Position numbers and translations under genes: made by a program
Shown: positions 1 to 11,339 of the stretch, piece by piece
Layout of the letters: each line of letters starts with the position of its first letter
How positions within the stretch are numbered: the first letter of the stretch is position 1
The notes under the pieces: generated by a model
What the model was told of the DNA's origin: nothing
The model's database searches: none
The model's input: only the letters and a program-made list of their open reading frames with translations
NCBI GenBank assembly: GCA_036897525.1
Contig: JAYMTJ010000014.1
Coordinates: 88,791-152,790, forward strand
Length of the DNA: 64,000 bases
From: Pelargonium x hortorum
Taxonomy: Eukaryota; Streptophyta; Magnoliopsida; Geraniales; Geraniaceae
Reading direction: 5' to 3'

Positions 1-139
1 CCTAGTATGTAATACAGAATTAGATAAGCTATAAGCAAAATAGGTATTCTGTAAAGCCTATTACGTTTTTAATTATATAGAATAGATTCGTGCTTCTAGT
101 ATAGACCCCTCGTATTAAAGAGTAATTTCTTTATAATGA

Positions 140-198
140 ATTCTCATTCGATAAAGCATTCGCTTGAATGTTTAAAATTCAAAGGTTCAAGTCGTACG
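140..198 (+). pseudogene. tRNA-like relic (T-arm motif)
   Basis: The stretch GGTTCAAGTC at 184-193 matches the conserved T-loop and 3' T-stem start of a tRNA. Upstream, CATTC...GAATG can pair near 157-170 as a small hairpin in roughly the anticodon-arm position. No acceptor stem or D-arm is convincing, so this is at best a decayed fragment. It is listed because the same 10-base T-arm motif recurs in the window more often than composition predicts. Confidence 0.25.
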
Positions 199-1283
199 CA
201 CGTTAGCCTTTAGCTGCATACCAGATAACATACATGTTTGTAAAAGCAACTCTTACCCCTCCGTTTAAGAGCTTCTCATTAGAGATTTCCTGAAACAGTA
301 AAAGTCAAAAATGATAATTTTCAGAGTGGGTGTTTTTACTTAATGTACGAGTCCTTGGATTCCCCGGCTTATTACCTGTACTTGAAATCCTTAACATAAA
401 CTCTTTTTTAGAACTTACTTTTTGTAAAAAAACAGGATCGGTTTTACTATTTATATATTTTTTACTGTATCCCAAAGCTATATTCTTTTTTATGTAAAAA
501 TTTCCTATTCTGTAGCATACCCCAATTAATTGCATATCCACTCTTATCTAACTAAGAAACCTTGGGAACAACAGGAACAAGCAATCCCTTACTTTTCCTC
601 AATATTCATTAAAAGTTCAGAAAAAGAATATAACCTAGGAATTTCCGCTTGTATAAAGAAACCTCTTTTTAAAGGTACATATACGAAGGGTTACTTATGA
701 TAAATAAGAAACTTAATCTAAGCGAAGTCCATTCCTTTTGAAGTCAGGCTTTTCCTTTTTGTCTGGACAGATTTCTATTCATTACAATAGACTATATAAA
801 CTTCTCAGGTATTTTAGTGACTGTAGGAATCCAGTTTTTGAGGAATTCCTTGAACCCTTTTAGAAGTCAAACTACCATTGCCTAGGTATGAAGTACTTAA
901 TTTGTCGTAATCTCCCGAGCGCAATACAAAAAAGGTAAGGAGTAGTTTATAACTATAAACAAGTTTACGAAGATTTATATCCTCCAATCTCTCTGAGCTC
1001 AGTGTGAAACTCAAGTAATTAGGAATCTAAAAAAGAAAATTGAAATGAGTAGCTAAACTGCTAATGAATGTGCCAAATGCTATACCTAAGCCCTATTCTA
1101 TGAAGTCGTGATATGTAAGAGATATAGAGTGAGTAGCTAATTGTGAAGATTCTTATTAAAAAAGTGGATTCGTTAATTGGTTAGCCAAAGTCAAGGAGTA
1201 AATAAAATCTATATATGGGTGTTTGGGATTTCTAGGACTACACAAAGAGAAGAAGTTAGCTGTGGAAAGTTTGAATTTGCCAG

Positions 1284-1350
1284 AAGTTTAGGCACTTGAA
1301 CCTGCGGTATTCAGGCTTTAGAGTCCCTTGTTCTAACAAGTAAAGTTGAA
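1284..1350 (-). pseudogene. trnW-like relic with CTA anticodon
   Basis: Read on the minus strand, this aligns with organellar tRNA-Trp over roughly the D-arm 3' side (TTAGAAC), the anticodon arm (GGGACTCTAAAGCC) and the T-arm (CGCAGGTTCAAGTGCC). I judge about three quarters of positions identical from memory of the family. In place of the Trp anticodon CCA it has CTA at 1321-1319, a change that converts CpA to TpA. The outer base pairs of the anticodon stem do not form and no acceptor stem is seen, so it is probably a pseudogene. The assignment rests on recalled family consensus, not on a database search. Confidence 0.4.
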
Positions 1351-3599
1351 TCTCATTTTAACTGTAGACTAGTCTCCCTTCAGATTTTGAAAAGTACTAA
1401 CAAGCAAGGATCTTGAATAGGGAATTTTAAAGTCACAAAGTACAAATCTGTAGAAGCTTCCCTAGGAAAAGTTCCTAGTGAGTTTTTGTAGCTACACGAG
1501 CATTCATTTATTATTCTTAGGGGTATAAGACATTTAAACAGGTAAGTTTAGAGATATGAGAGTAGTTTCGGGAAATGGGGTATTACACAAGGGAAGGAAA
1601 ACACCCGGAACCAGGAAATCCCGGCGTTTCTAGATTCAGTAAGGGCTGTGAAGATGCAAAACTATTAATGCTGTAGGTGCCTCTGCTGCCTAGGGCTTGG
1701 CTTCGGTACAGTCTCGTGCGGGTCTATTTTTACAGTTTTTACAGTATAGTATCAGGATAAAGTAATCTGCTAACTAAAAAGTTATTCCTTAGAGTATTCC
1801 CTCTGCATTACTTTGAGTACTCCTTTTAGTTTAATGCTTCTTACAATTATGTATATTCTATTTAGACTCTAAAGGTAGTCGGTATTTGTACTTTTATTTA
1901 TTGGATTCAGTGCTTGTATTTTCTAGCTTGATGATTCACTTTAGATAATTTGCATGCCTATGTGATCCGAATATTGAACTTAACTATTAAACTGAAACTG
2001 AATTAGTAGTATAATCAATCTATTAAATTAAGAGTCTTGAGCAAAAGTAGTTACTGGTCAAATTTATTCTTTTATATTGTAAAGTAAACTCAAAAGTTTA
2101 TTATATTAAGGTTCTACGCCCTATCCTTATGAGAGCAATTCTTGGTTAAAACCGAAACCGGAAGCAGGGAATACCGCTTCTTCTAGAATCTTTGATAATA
2201 ATAAAAAAAAACTTATATTATGGATGCCTGCTCTAGGGAAGTCTTTTAAGCTTTAAAGCAAGCTTGTTGAGTCAGTCCTTTTATTCTTTATTCTATACGC
2301 GTAGATAGATCTTGAAAGCCCTGGCTATTTTAGCCCAGAGTTCTATTCCAAAAAGTTTTTGTGTTTAACTAAACAGGTTTCTTTGAAATAAGATTAATAT
2401 AGGAAGTTTCTTGGGTGGGTGTGAGCTAAATCAAATTGGATGTTTAGACAATCCTAATAGCTTATAGTATATAAATACTGGGTGCTTCTTTATTTTCTCC
2501 ATTATTTAACTAATTTATCTAAATCTAGAATAAATTGTTTTTAAATTAAGGACTATAGTATAAGTTTTTAGAGAAAATTTAAGTAAAGAAAGAAACAAAA
2601 TCTTAAGGGATTCTAATAATCAGGACTTACCTATAAAGTAAAGTACTAAATTTCAGTGACAGTTTAAATATTAATGAGTTCCCGCTAATAACAAAGTACT
2701 AACAACAAATGAAGTGTGCCTGCAAGAAAGATATTTTCATGTGGATGAACTGAACTCCGAATACATATTCCTTAAACGCGCCCTATAAAAACACTTAAGA
2801 AGTTCTTTAATCAAAACCCTAATTTTACTTCAGTAGGAACCCAAGGACTAACAGGAGTCTTTTCGTAACATTTCCTAGATTTACGTGCCATAAAAACCTA
2901 TACTTAATTACGAATTTCCTCTGACTGAAACTGCGCTTTTTCTTACTATTAAAGTCACCCCTCTTTATTTGTTCTGGTAAAATTAAGAAGAAAAAGTTAT
3001 CTAATAAAAGGGGTTTATAGAATTTTGGGATACGTGCCGACATGGTGCTTCGCTCAATAGTATCTGAACAAACTCTTCCCATCCTTTTAAGATAAGAGAA
3101 ATCCCCTTTACTTTAGATGGACTCCCTCTTAAAAGGTAAAACGCATAATATAGTAAACCTGGTTTAAAGATTCCTGTAATCTAAGTTAAAACAAAAATAG
3201 GAAAACTTTAGCTAGAAAAAGCAACATTAGCTAGACTTGAGGGGTTCCCTGCCAAGGATTTTCCTCTGGTATACCCATATTCAATAAAGTTAGGAAGAGT
3301 TAAGCTTGCATTAAAGAACCTAACATTCTGTCATTCGTCATTTAAAAGCTATTATATATAACTATACATAATAGTTTGCGATGCGTTTCTATCTAGGCTA
3401 GGTTTTTACTTAAGCCAGCTAAATTGTTATTCCGGTTTTATATAAAATCTAGTAAGTCCTTACTTTTTGCTATAACCTGGGTTTGTGCAGGATCCAAGTT
3501 CTAGAATTTCTCCCCTTTGGAAATCTTTTTGATAAGAAATTTAGGTGTGATCAAGTTCTGTATTTTTTTTACTTTTTTTTATATACCTTGTACTTGTAG

Positions 3600-3810
3600 A
3601 CAAGGAGGCGCTCCTACTCCTAGCAGACATTTCGAGTCTTTCTCAGCAGGGTCTCTCATTTTGTTTTGGGGGATACTTTGGTAACTCTACTAGCTTTGCT
3701 CTTAGGTATGAAGGGTATTGCTAAGAAAGGCATAGCTCTAGGACCTCTAAGAAAAAGTCAAGCTCATAAGGCTTTGAAAGCTCTGAAGAGCAAAGGTTTT
3801 TAGGAGTTTC
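3600..3810 (+). repeat. Possible diverged copy of dispersed repeat family
   Basis: The region around 3704-3790 shares an ordered set of short words with the better copies at 11389-11805 and 56415-56860: GGTATG, then AGCTC with a following CCT, then AAGTC plus AGCT, then CATAAGG. A frame from just after 3620 to the TAG near 3803 stays open for about 59 codons and is rich in Lys, Ala and Leu, but matches no family I know. The upstream words at 3603-3615 form a small AGGAG/CTCCT hairpin. Homology to the other copies is plausible but weak. Confidence 0.3.
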
Positions 3811-4732
3811 TCTTGGATATTTGGAAAAGAAGCGGCTCATGGATCCGATGGTGAGTTTATTATTTATCAGGAATAGGCCTTCGTAGCTACTTGATACTAC
3901 AACTTTTATTTTTTAAGTCGACTCGACCCTTCGTATGTAGGGTATGGGCTGCTTTGATTTAAACAGTCAAGGTTTGGGTGTTTTGTAGTAAGTACGGTAT
4001 ACACAATTTATATGAGAGTTCCATTATTATTCTATTTGACTAGAACAATTTGTTAAGGGTCTTCTTTCTTAACTCCCCTGTTTTAACAGGTGCCGCTAAA
4101 TAGCGAAGTAACTCCAAATCCAGAGACTTTAAGAGGGTTCTTTTCTTAGCTGTAACATAAACCACAAACACCTAGGAATCCTAACCAAAACTCCTCCTAG
4201 AAGTAAGCTGCAAAAGCAATAAAGCAAAATGAACCTCAAACTCGCCGAAGCTCATCTTATCTTTAGATACAAAACTCTAAAAGAAGTCAGGTATACTCTT
4301 TTTTATTCTTTCGCTTATTAAATTGAAATAGGTTACTATCCACATTTACAAAAAAGCTTGCTCTCAAGATAAGATATTACAATGACTATGCTTTTGTTTT
4401 CTCTGTAAAATTGAAGAGTTTGTTTCCTGTTAACGAGTCTCTAGCTTAAGCTTTATTTTCTATTTAGAAAACTAATGGTAAATTAATTGCAGTAAAGTAG
4501 CACTCAAATTTTAATATAATCCAAGGCATCTCCTTTTAAACATCTGTAAGAGTTGAAGGATTGGGTCCCAACAAGAAGCATATTCTAGATAATCTTTTGT
4601 TTTATATTCCAGAATCTCGCGGGTGCTTTTCTACTGCGTAAATGTCACTTTTTGTTAACCTTATTATATATATATTGGCTTTTATTTTAGCAAACCGGCT
4701 CTCAGTTCAGAGAATTATCTATTAATTTCTAA

Positions 4733-4808
4733 TTACGAGCAGACTTTAACCCTCGGCCATTAGTAAGTAAGTTCAATGCTCTGCCAACCGAGCTATCAAA
4801 GCCTCCGA
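4733..4808 (-). pseudogene. trnK-like relic
   Basis: On the minus strand the D-arm reads TAGCTCGGTTGGCAGAGC (4778-4795), a near-consensus tRNA D-arm. The next 21 bases (4757-4777) align without gaps to the anticodon arm of tRNA-Lys(UUU), starting ATTG and ending CTAATGG. The anticodon loop has changed from CTTTTAA to CTTACTT, so the anticodon would read TAC. The inner two pairs of the anticodon stem are lost. The T-arm (GAGGGTTAAAGTCTGCTC) no longer pairs well and lacks the standard TTC. It is most likely a decayed organellar-type trnK. Confidence 0.5.
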
Positions 4809-5432
4809 ATAATTCTAATAACTCAAATTCAGTAGAAATCCCTATTGCACTTTTATTCTATTTAGATAATTAAAATATGTTTGTTTCTTTAGTATACTTA
4901 AAAAGATTGCTATAAACACACAAGCCTAAGAGGCCTCTACCCCAGAATTGACTTTGTCAAGGAATCCTACATAGAATTAGGTGTTTAGCCTATATGTTTT
5001 ATAAAGCCTTTTAATTGTAGAGTTTTCCTTATTAAGGACAGTGCTGCGTTTTTTTGAACAAATTTAAGATTTGAGATAAAGGAAGTTTGTCTCTATTATT
5101 TATAGTACACCTACCAAATATTGAAAGATGATCAAGGCTTTTAAATTACATTGAGAGTAGGATATCCCATAGCAAGTCTCAAACCATCGAGATTCTCTTG
5201 GTAAGATTTTATGACAAGCAAAATGATGAGCTGACCCCCACTGCCTATCTTTTTTAAGGATAGTAAGATAGTTCTTGTTAATCAATATTGCTTTCTATGG
5301 AACAAGATAACTTAAGAATACCTATAGTAAGAGTAACTCTTGATTTGTGATAATCATTTAGATAGAAAAGCATTTTTTCTTCATTCAGCGATCCAGTTTA
5401 AAAGTAAATGCTTTATTCACAAGTTTGATTGA

Positions 5433-5504
5433 TGCAGGATAGAGTAGATGGTAAACTCATGAGGCTCGTGATCTTAAAACGCGGGCTCAAGTGCTGTTCC
5501 CGCT
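5433..5504 (+). tRNA. Initiator-type tRNA-like element, anticodon CGT
   Basis: This 72-base element folds as a near-complete cloverleaf. Acceptor strands TGCAGGA and TCCCGCT pair at 5 of 7 positions, and the first pair is mismatched (T-T), as is typical of bacterial and organellar initiator tRNAs. TA fills positions 8-9. The D-stem GAGT/ACTC pairs fully. The anticodon stem TGAGG/TCTTA forms five pairs, two of them G-T. The T-stem GCGGG/GCTGT forms four of five, around loop CTCAAGT. Sequence resembles organellar trnfM throughout, but the loop CTCGTGA carries anticodon CGT (5467-5469) where initiators have CAT. It may be a pseudogene with one transition in the anticodon, or an unusual functional tRNA. 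A search of covariance models would settle whether it scores as a tRNA. Confidence 0.55.
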
Positions 5505-6149
5505 AAGTGTCCCTTTTAACACGCATAAACTCAAGGGTTTCTTTTTGCTTTATTGACTCTAAAACAAAGACGTAGGATATCTCATTTTCGAAGTGGGATA
5601 ATACTCAGCATAGATATAGGAAGACTAGTATAACACAAAGAAGTGTAGAGTATTGCTTGACTATTTATATAGAAAAAAGAGTCAAATCTTTTAGAGACTT
5701 ACACGACAAGTATATAAATAGGGTTCCTGTATAAATAAACTAGAAGATAATGAAATCCAGCAATAGGGGGTCCTCCATAAAGACAGGAAATCCTTTATAC
5801 ATAGAGAGTTAAGCTTGTTCCCTTTAGGAAAAATGTGATGTGGATGTTTCCTCATCGACTGTATTGGCAGTAGGTAGGCGTATCTTATAAAAAATTATAC
5901 TTAAACACTTTAAACTCAGAAAGCCAAGCTTCTCCTATCTATTGAAAATTGTAAGGTTTCCGCTCTTTCCTTATTTAGACTCCTGCACGACTACGTACCA
6001 AAGATAAATATACTAAAACTAGGTAGAAAATAAGGAAATCCCAGTTTAAACATTGTAAAGTAAAAAAGTAACCTCTTAAATAGCTAGGGAACCGGCTTTT
6101 TTAACTCAACAAGAAGCATCCTTAATCATTACTAGGACAGAGTTTATAG

Positions 6150-6435
6150 CTCAACATCTAGTGGGGATGGACAGGGCTCTGGCACGTCGCCTTCTCTATC
6201 GAGTTTACGCATAAATAAATTGCTCAAGTTAACGCTTGTAGTGACTCTCATACAATCCTATCGTTCCATCCCAAACCTCATGGACAAGGGGCCTTTTTCT
6301 CCATTTCCTAGGTCACTTGCTTGCTGCACAAGTATTCTATTCCTAGTTATGCCGTGATTAATAACCGGTATGCTCGCTCGTTAGATGCTATGCAGTCCGT
6401 TGATCAGTTGGAAAGACTGCTGAGCGCTTAAGTTA
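6150..6435. other. GC-richer patch of unknown origin
   Basis: This patch is visibly richer in GC than its flanks and has normal CpA and TpG. On the + strand one frame reads as segments of about 17, 25 and 35 codons broken by one TAA and one TAG, ending at TAA after GLN-LEU-GLU-ARG-LEU-LEU-SER-ALA. I do not recognise the protein. It may be a fragment of inserted foreign DNA or an old pseudogene, but no family can be named. Confidence 0.3.
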
Positions 6436-7352
6436 TGATATGACACCTAGATCAAAGCCAACCTAGGATCCGATCCTTATATAAACAATAGCTGTAGCGT
6501 ATTCTTTCTTATCTTAACTTAATTAAAGCACTTGAACTTGATAAGAAATTTTAATGTAAGATTACTCTTTTGCTCCTGAATTAAGTAATCAACCCGGTAC
6601 TTTCTAAAATTACTAGATACTTAAATGAGAATAATTTATTACCGAGGAAGCCCAGTGTAGATATCAACCTTGTCTCACATAAGCTCGTGGAAACCTAATT
6701 GTAAACACTACCTAGATAAGAGAAAGTAAAAACCCACAAACCAAGCATGTGCCTTTCGTGATGGTTAGCTTTTTTCTTACGGATCTTCCTACGAGGTACT
6801 CAAATATTAACGAGCAGGACTCGTTAGTGATACTAGTTAAGTACTTGGGAGACTCCTCTAAATAAAAATAAAAAAAAAGTGTCCCTTTCGAGCACTGATT
6901 CTAAGGAGCTGCATAGGTATTTACTTTGGTTAGTTTATATAAGTTTTTTTTAGACAGGAGTCCTTAAATAACTCTGTATTACTGGAATTTTATGTCTCAG
7001 ACCTAGAAGGTATTCATTCATTCCTCTATATCAAAAGCGGATTAAACGGTTTGAGTTGCATTAGTGTTAGAGTACCCAAACTAAGTCAGGAAATCCAATA
7101 ATCTTTTCTTTTATAGACAGAACCTTACTAAGAAAAAACCCTTTTGGGGTGTTTAATAGTATCTTTGCTCTAAGCGTTAGGTTGTATAATAAGGCGGTCT
7201 GCTTAAGCGCTAAGTAAATCTTATGTTATGATCTAAATAGTTCTGTTAATTAAAGCGACTCTTATTTTCTTTTCTATACTATAGAGCTAAATCTTCTTTA
7301 TCTATGCGATTCTTTGTAAGTTTGTGAAAGGTCTTACAATTACTAAATCGCG

Positions 7353-7370
7353 AGGGCGGCAGCCCTTTTT
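7353..7370 (+). terminator. Terminator-like hairpin with T-run
   Basis: AGGGC (7353-7357) pairs perfectly with GCCCT (7362-7366) around the loop GGCA and is followed by TTTTTCTTTT. The form is that of an intrinsic terminator, but no gene ends nearby on the + strand, so it may be coincidental. Confidence 0.25.
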
Positions 7371-8377
7371 CTTTTCCACTCTCTATTTTAGAGGGACAGA
7401 GTACATGTTATACACATAAAGCGGTAAACATGGATAGGACTTAACCTCGTTCTGCAAATTGAAACTCGGATTTTGTATATTACTGGGAATACTTTACCTC
7501 ATTTATAACCTTCTAATTTGACCTAAGACTCAATTCTTATATAGATATATAAATAAGTTACGACCTCCAGATTAGCTGTTACTCCGTATACTAATTCTTG
7601 CTTGAGGTTTTCCTACTACAAACGAGATATAAGTCCTATAAATCCCGCTTTGAGGGTAAATGGGCTCATTAAAAGGGTTCCTTTTAGCATTTGTATAACT
7701 CTTATAACTAGGGCCTACAGGGATAGGGGGCTGCAACCCAGTTTGTGAGAATGGAGCTTTTGCTTTCTAATTTATAAGGGTCTTGTACTTATATTCAGCG
7801 AAAAACTCTAACTCCTAATTACAATTACTCTAAAAACGGCGTATCATTCTAATAGAAATCGAAACAATAAATAGCTTACACATGAACTATATAAACAGAA
7901 GGGATAGGTTTCTTGACGAATATATAGTAGTTAGTTAGAGTCCTTTTGGGATTATAACCCGCGTGTGTGTTTTCTTAGTAGCCATGTTAATAAATTTATC
8001 CTAGGAATCTCGTACAAAGCTAAGAAAGCTATGAAATACAGAGTAAGCTAGAGATGATAGTATAGCTCTAAGAAAAAAGGTATACCTCACCTCAAAGTTT
8101 ACTATAGAGTCCGGATTCCCTTTGTTTAGTATTACGAAAACCCCAAGGAAGTCCATTCATTGTACATTCCTACTTTCAAATCCTTACAAGATATTCCGGC
8201 ACCCTGTATATAGACAAAAACTCTTAAGCCAATATCTATCTCCTTAGCTTGTTTCATACCCCTATTTGTTCACTGGATTTGTAAAACCTACACTAAGTCT
8301 TCGTTATTTGAAACACCTCTCTTACTAGAATTCTAGAATTCCTAGACCCTCTCTCAACCCATTCTTATATTTAGTAG

Positions 8378-8401
8378 ACTTACTTACTTACTTACTTACT
8401 T
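8378..8401 (+). repeat. ACTT microsatellite, 6 units
   Basis: Six perfect ACTT units followed by a short T-run. A complementary AAGT array lies at 57146-57165. Confidence 0.95.
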
Positions 8402-9399
8402 TTTTTATACCCTTAATTCTGTATTATAGCCTGCTACCTAGAACTAACCTCTTAGCGCTACCTTATTAATATAATAATTAATAACTGGGTTTCCCTTTAC
8501 TTTGCCCTTGGAAACCTCCCCCGTAGTGTGATTATCCACTAAAAACTTCATAAAACTAAGGAAAACCCCTAACCCCTACCTTTCTACTTGCCCTCGTACT
8601 CATTTTCTTACTACTTTAGGGAGTTGGAAAGTGCTAATTACCTGTTTAAAGTATTTCAGGTTAGGTTAATGGAGCTCTTATCCTAGCTTATTTTTGTTAA
8701 ACCTTTCCTTTTTTTAAGCCAATTGACTGGGATAAGGAAGCTAATTGTTTGTATTTATTAGTTGAATTTCCCTGTACAGCGTACAACAAAGAATAAAATC
8801 ACGTATACAAAGTAATCAATCCTTTTCCCGTTACTAAAATATAGAAGAAGTAAAGAAAGTGCTAATATAAAGTATAAAGTAAGTTACTAAGTGATTTCAT
8901 TAGTTTCTATGAGTCGATTTCTTTCATTCAAGGCAAAGCTGCATAGAGAATTCCTATAAACTGAAGGTTTAGACCCTTTTCTTAAAGAAATATATGTGGT
9001 GTAGAGGGTCTAATTCCCCTTTTTTGAAACATTATAATTGAAATCGTTTAAATTAAACAGAATAACGTCGAAATCAGCCCCCATTTTATATAAATTCTCT
9101 GTGGTATTTAGATTTAGTAGATGGATTAGAGAAGTACTTAAGTTATGACAACGAAAAGTACGTCAATACTAAATGGAGGTTAGTTACGCAGGTTCTCTTA
9201 GTTTTTTTATACTTTGAGTTTTATCCGCTATTTGATTTTAATCACTCAATTACGAGACTTTACAACACTTCTTCAGTGCTCTCTTAGAGTCCTTCTCAAG
9301 GAGCCACTCTTTGGGTAGCCCTTAAAGTCATAGGCAGTCAACGGTGTAATAGGAACTTCCTGTCATTCTCTTTGATGTATTTTTTTAATACAAGGTCTA

Positions 9400-9600
9400 G
9401 CAGAGCAGGAAAAAAAGGTTTAAAAGGTATGGTATGTAGAAGAGTATTAAAAAAACTAAGGTCTTGCGCAGAAGTAAGTCCTTGTCCTTATCCTTAAGGT
9501 TCTGTTCTAGTGGATAAAGAATAAAAGTACTGGTATAGCTCCTGAGAAAGCGGGTCTTGCGAGAGTATGATAGCCCTTCAGAAAGATAGCTAAAGGCAAA
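9400..9600 (+). repeat. Possible diverged copy of dispersed repeat family
   Basis: AGGTATGGTATG near 9427 is identical over 12 bases to 11389-11400. About 110 bases further on, AGCTCCTGAGAAAGCGGGTC aligns with the AGCTCCT...AAGTCT block of the copy at 11389-11805, continuing to GTATGATAG against GTTATGAAAG. The match is interrupted by a longer insertion between the two blocks. I infer a common origin with low to moderate confidence. Confidence 0.3.
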
Positions 9601-11339
9601 CTTGCTTGTTTTCTTATTTTCCTAATCCAGTTTTTTTGGTAGTCAGCCCACAAAGAAACTTAAAAAAAGGGAACCTTTAATTACTTTAAATTCCTGGAGA
9701 CACCCATATTTCTTTCCCAAACCCCTGAGAGCTCTAATTTCAAATAATAAGAATTGTTGTTGCTTAATACGCCTTAGAGCCTTTCCTCCTTTGCTAAGTA
9801 ATAAGCTTTGGAGCCTAGAGTTACACTTTAAATTAAAAGGGTATTTAACTTCAAAAAATCTTGAGGTTTGGACTAGTCATTGTTTTTTAATCTATAAAAG
9901 CTGTTGCTACTCTATTGAATGAAATTATAAGGAAGTTTGCTTGATGCATAAATCCTCTCTTTTTTTGTTTCTCAGGTTTTACAATACAATAGTGTATAAA
10001 GTCTAAGTTATATGGCATTCATTGGCAAAAATAATACGTAAATTGGGTTTTTCTTTTTTGAAGTTAGGGGTTCTAGGTTTCATTAGTTCCAGCTCTATAT
10101 TTTAAGTTAATGAATAAGGAGTTTGAATACGAGATATACATAAAACTCTATGAAATTACTCAACCAGATGCCTCGGGAAACCTAAGTATAAAGAGCTTCT
10201 CAACTCTTTGTTGATGCTCGTGATTCTTCTTATTACGCGCTAACAAAAAAAAAGATTTTCTAATATTCTATTCCAAGATTACAAGAGCAGTCTTAGAGCG
10301 AAAAACTTTATTATTACTTGGTAAAGAAGGCTTACTATAATGCTAATTCAAATCCTTATTTATAAGGTTCAAACAAAAGGACTCGTGCTTGTATCAACAT
10401 AGTATTTGATTTAGGTATGTATAATATAATAAGCCATTAGATTTAAGTTCACCTCACTCAGCCTTTGTGTTAGGAATTTAGTCTCCGAAAGCTTGTATGT
10501 AATGAAAGTAATTTGTACTTTCATGAGACTTCTATTATAACTCATGAAAACGAAAAAAGTTCCTTGGAATTATAAAGAGGGCGATCTCTTTCTTTCAGTT
10601 TAATTAGACTTTGGTAATACAGAAAAAGAAGCTAGTTTTAAAAAGTAAAATGGGTAAGAAAGAATAGAATAACTACACCTTCTTTTTTTAATAAGAAAAA
10701 CGTAGCCTTAGTTTGGTTACTATAGAAAATCACTAATTAATTTACTAAAACGAGGATCAAAAAGTAACAAATCAATCAGGAAAAGCCCGTATCTACCTAC
10801 CGTAAGAAGAGTTTTGATTCATCATCATTTTAATTTAAAGGAAATCTAGAACCTTGAATCGGAGCTAAAGAATTGTAGACAAACAGTGTAAGATTTTAAT
10901 ATATAATATAGAAAAGATACTAGCTCAAAAGACTCTAAGTTTAGTGGATGAACAAAAATTTTTAAGTTAAGACTAACTTTGCTAAGGTCTTGACAGGATT
11001 CGACTAGAGCAATGTAATGGGGGAATATCCAACAAGAACCTAAAAAGGGGTGCCCCTTATACATTTCAAATTGAAAAGGCATTCTAAAGAAATCAGTATA
11101 ATAGTGAGTTGCCCTTGGTATCCTTATTCAGGTGTTCGTAAGTGTACTTTACTTAACAAAGCTTTCTTTCCTGCTCCGTCTTCTGGCTATTAATTAGGAT
11201 TCTTGGGGTAAACCGTTTTTTAGAGCCAGGTCTTTTTTTATTTCTTAGTCTAAGGTATTCCTACTTCTGAAAGGCTTTACTTTTAAATCAAAGGGGTTGT
11301 TTCCTTCATTTAGTATCCGGATAGAGTAAGTAATTCTAA

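Larger units (their letters stand above)
1..3600. other. Gene-free AT-rich background (class A)
   Basis: No protein gene can be supported. Every frame on both strands is broken by frequent TAA and TAG codons, and the few open frames (61-85 codons) translate to unrecognisable sequence. The composition is rich in TpA and poor in CpA and TpG. The only structured objects seen are a T-arm-like motif at 184-193 and a minus-strand trnW-like relic near 1284-1350. The patch around 1590-1730 is richer in GC, but nothing in it was identified. Confidence 0.7.
3810..9300. other. Gene-free AT-rich background with tRNA relics
   Basis: No coding region is supported. This is mainly class A composition. It contains the trnK-like relic (4733-4808), the initiator-tRNA-like element (5433-5504), a GC-richer patch (6150-6435), a terminator-like hairpin (7353-7370) and an ACTT microsatellite (8378-8401). 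Everything else appears to be unstructured AT-rich sequence. Confidence 0.65.
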
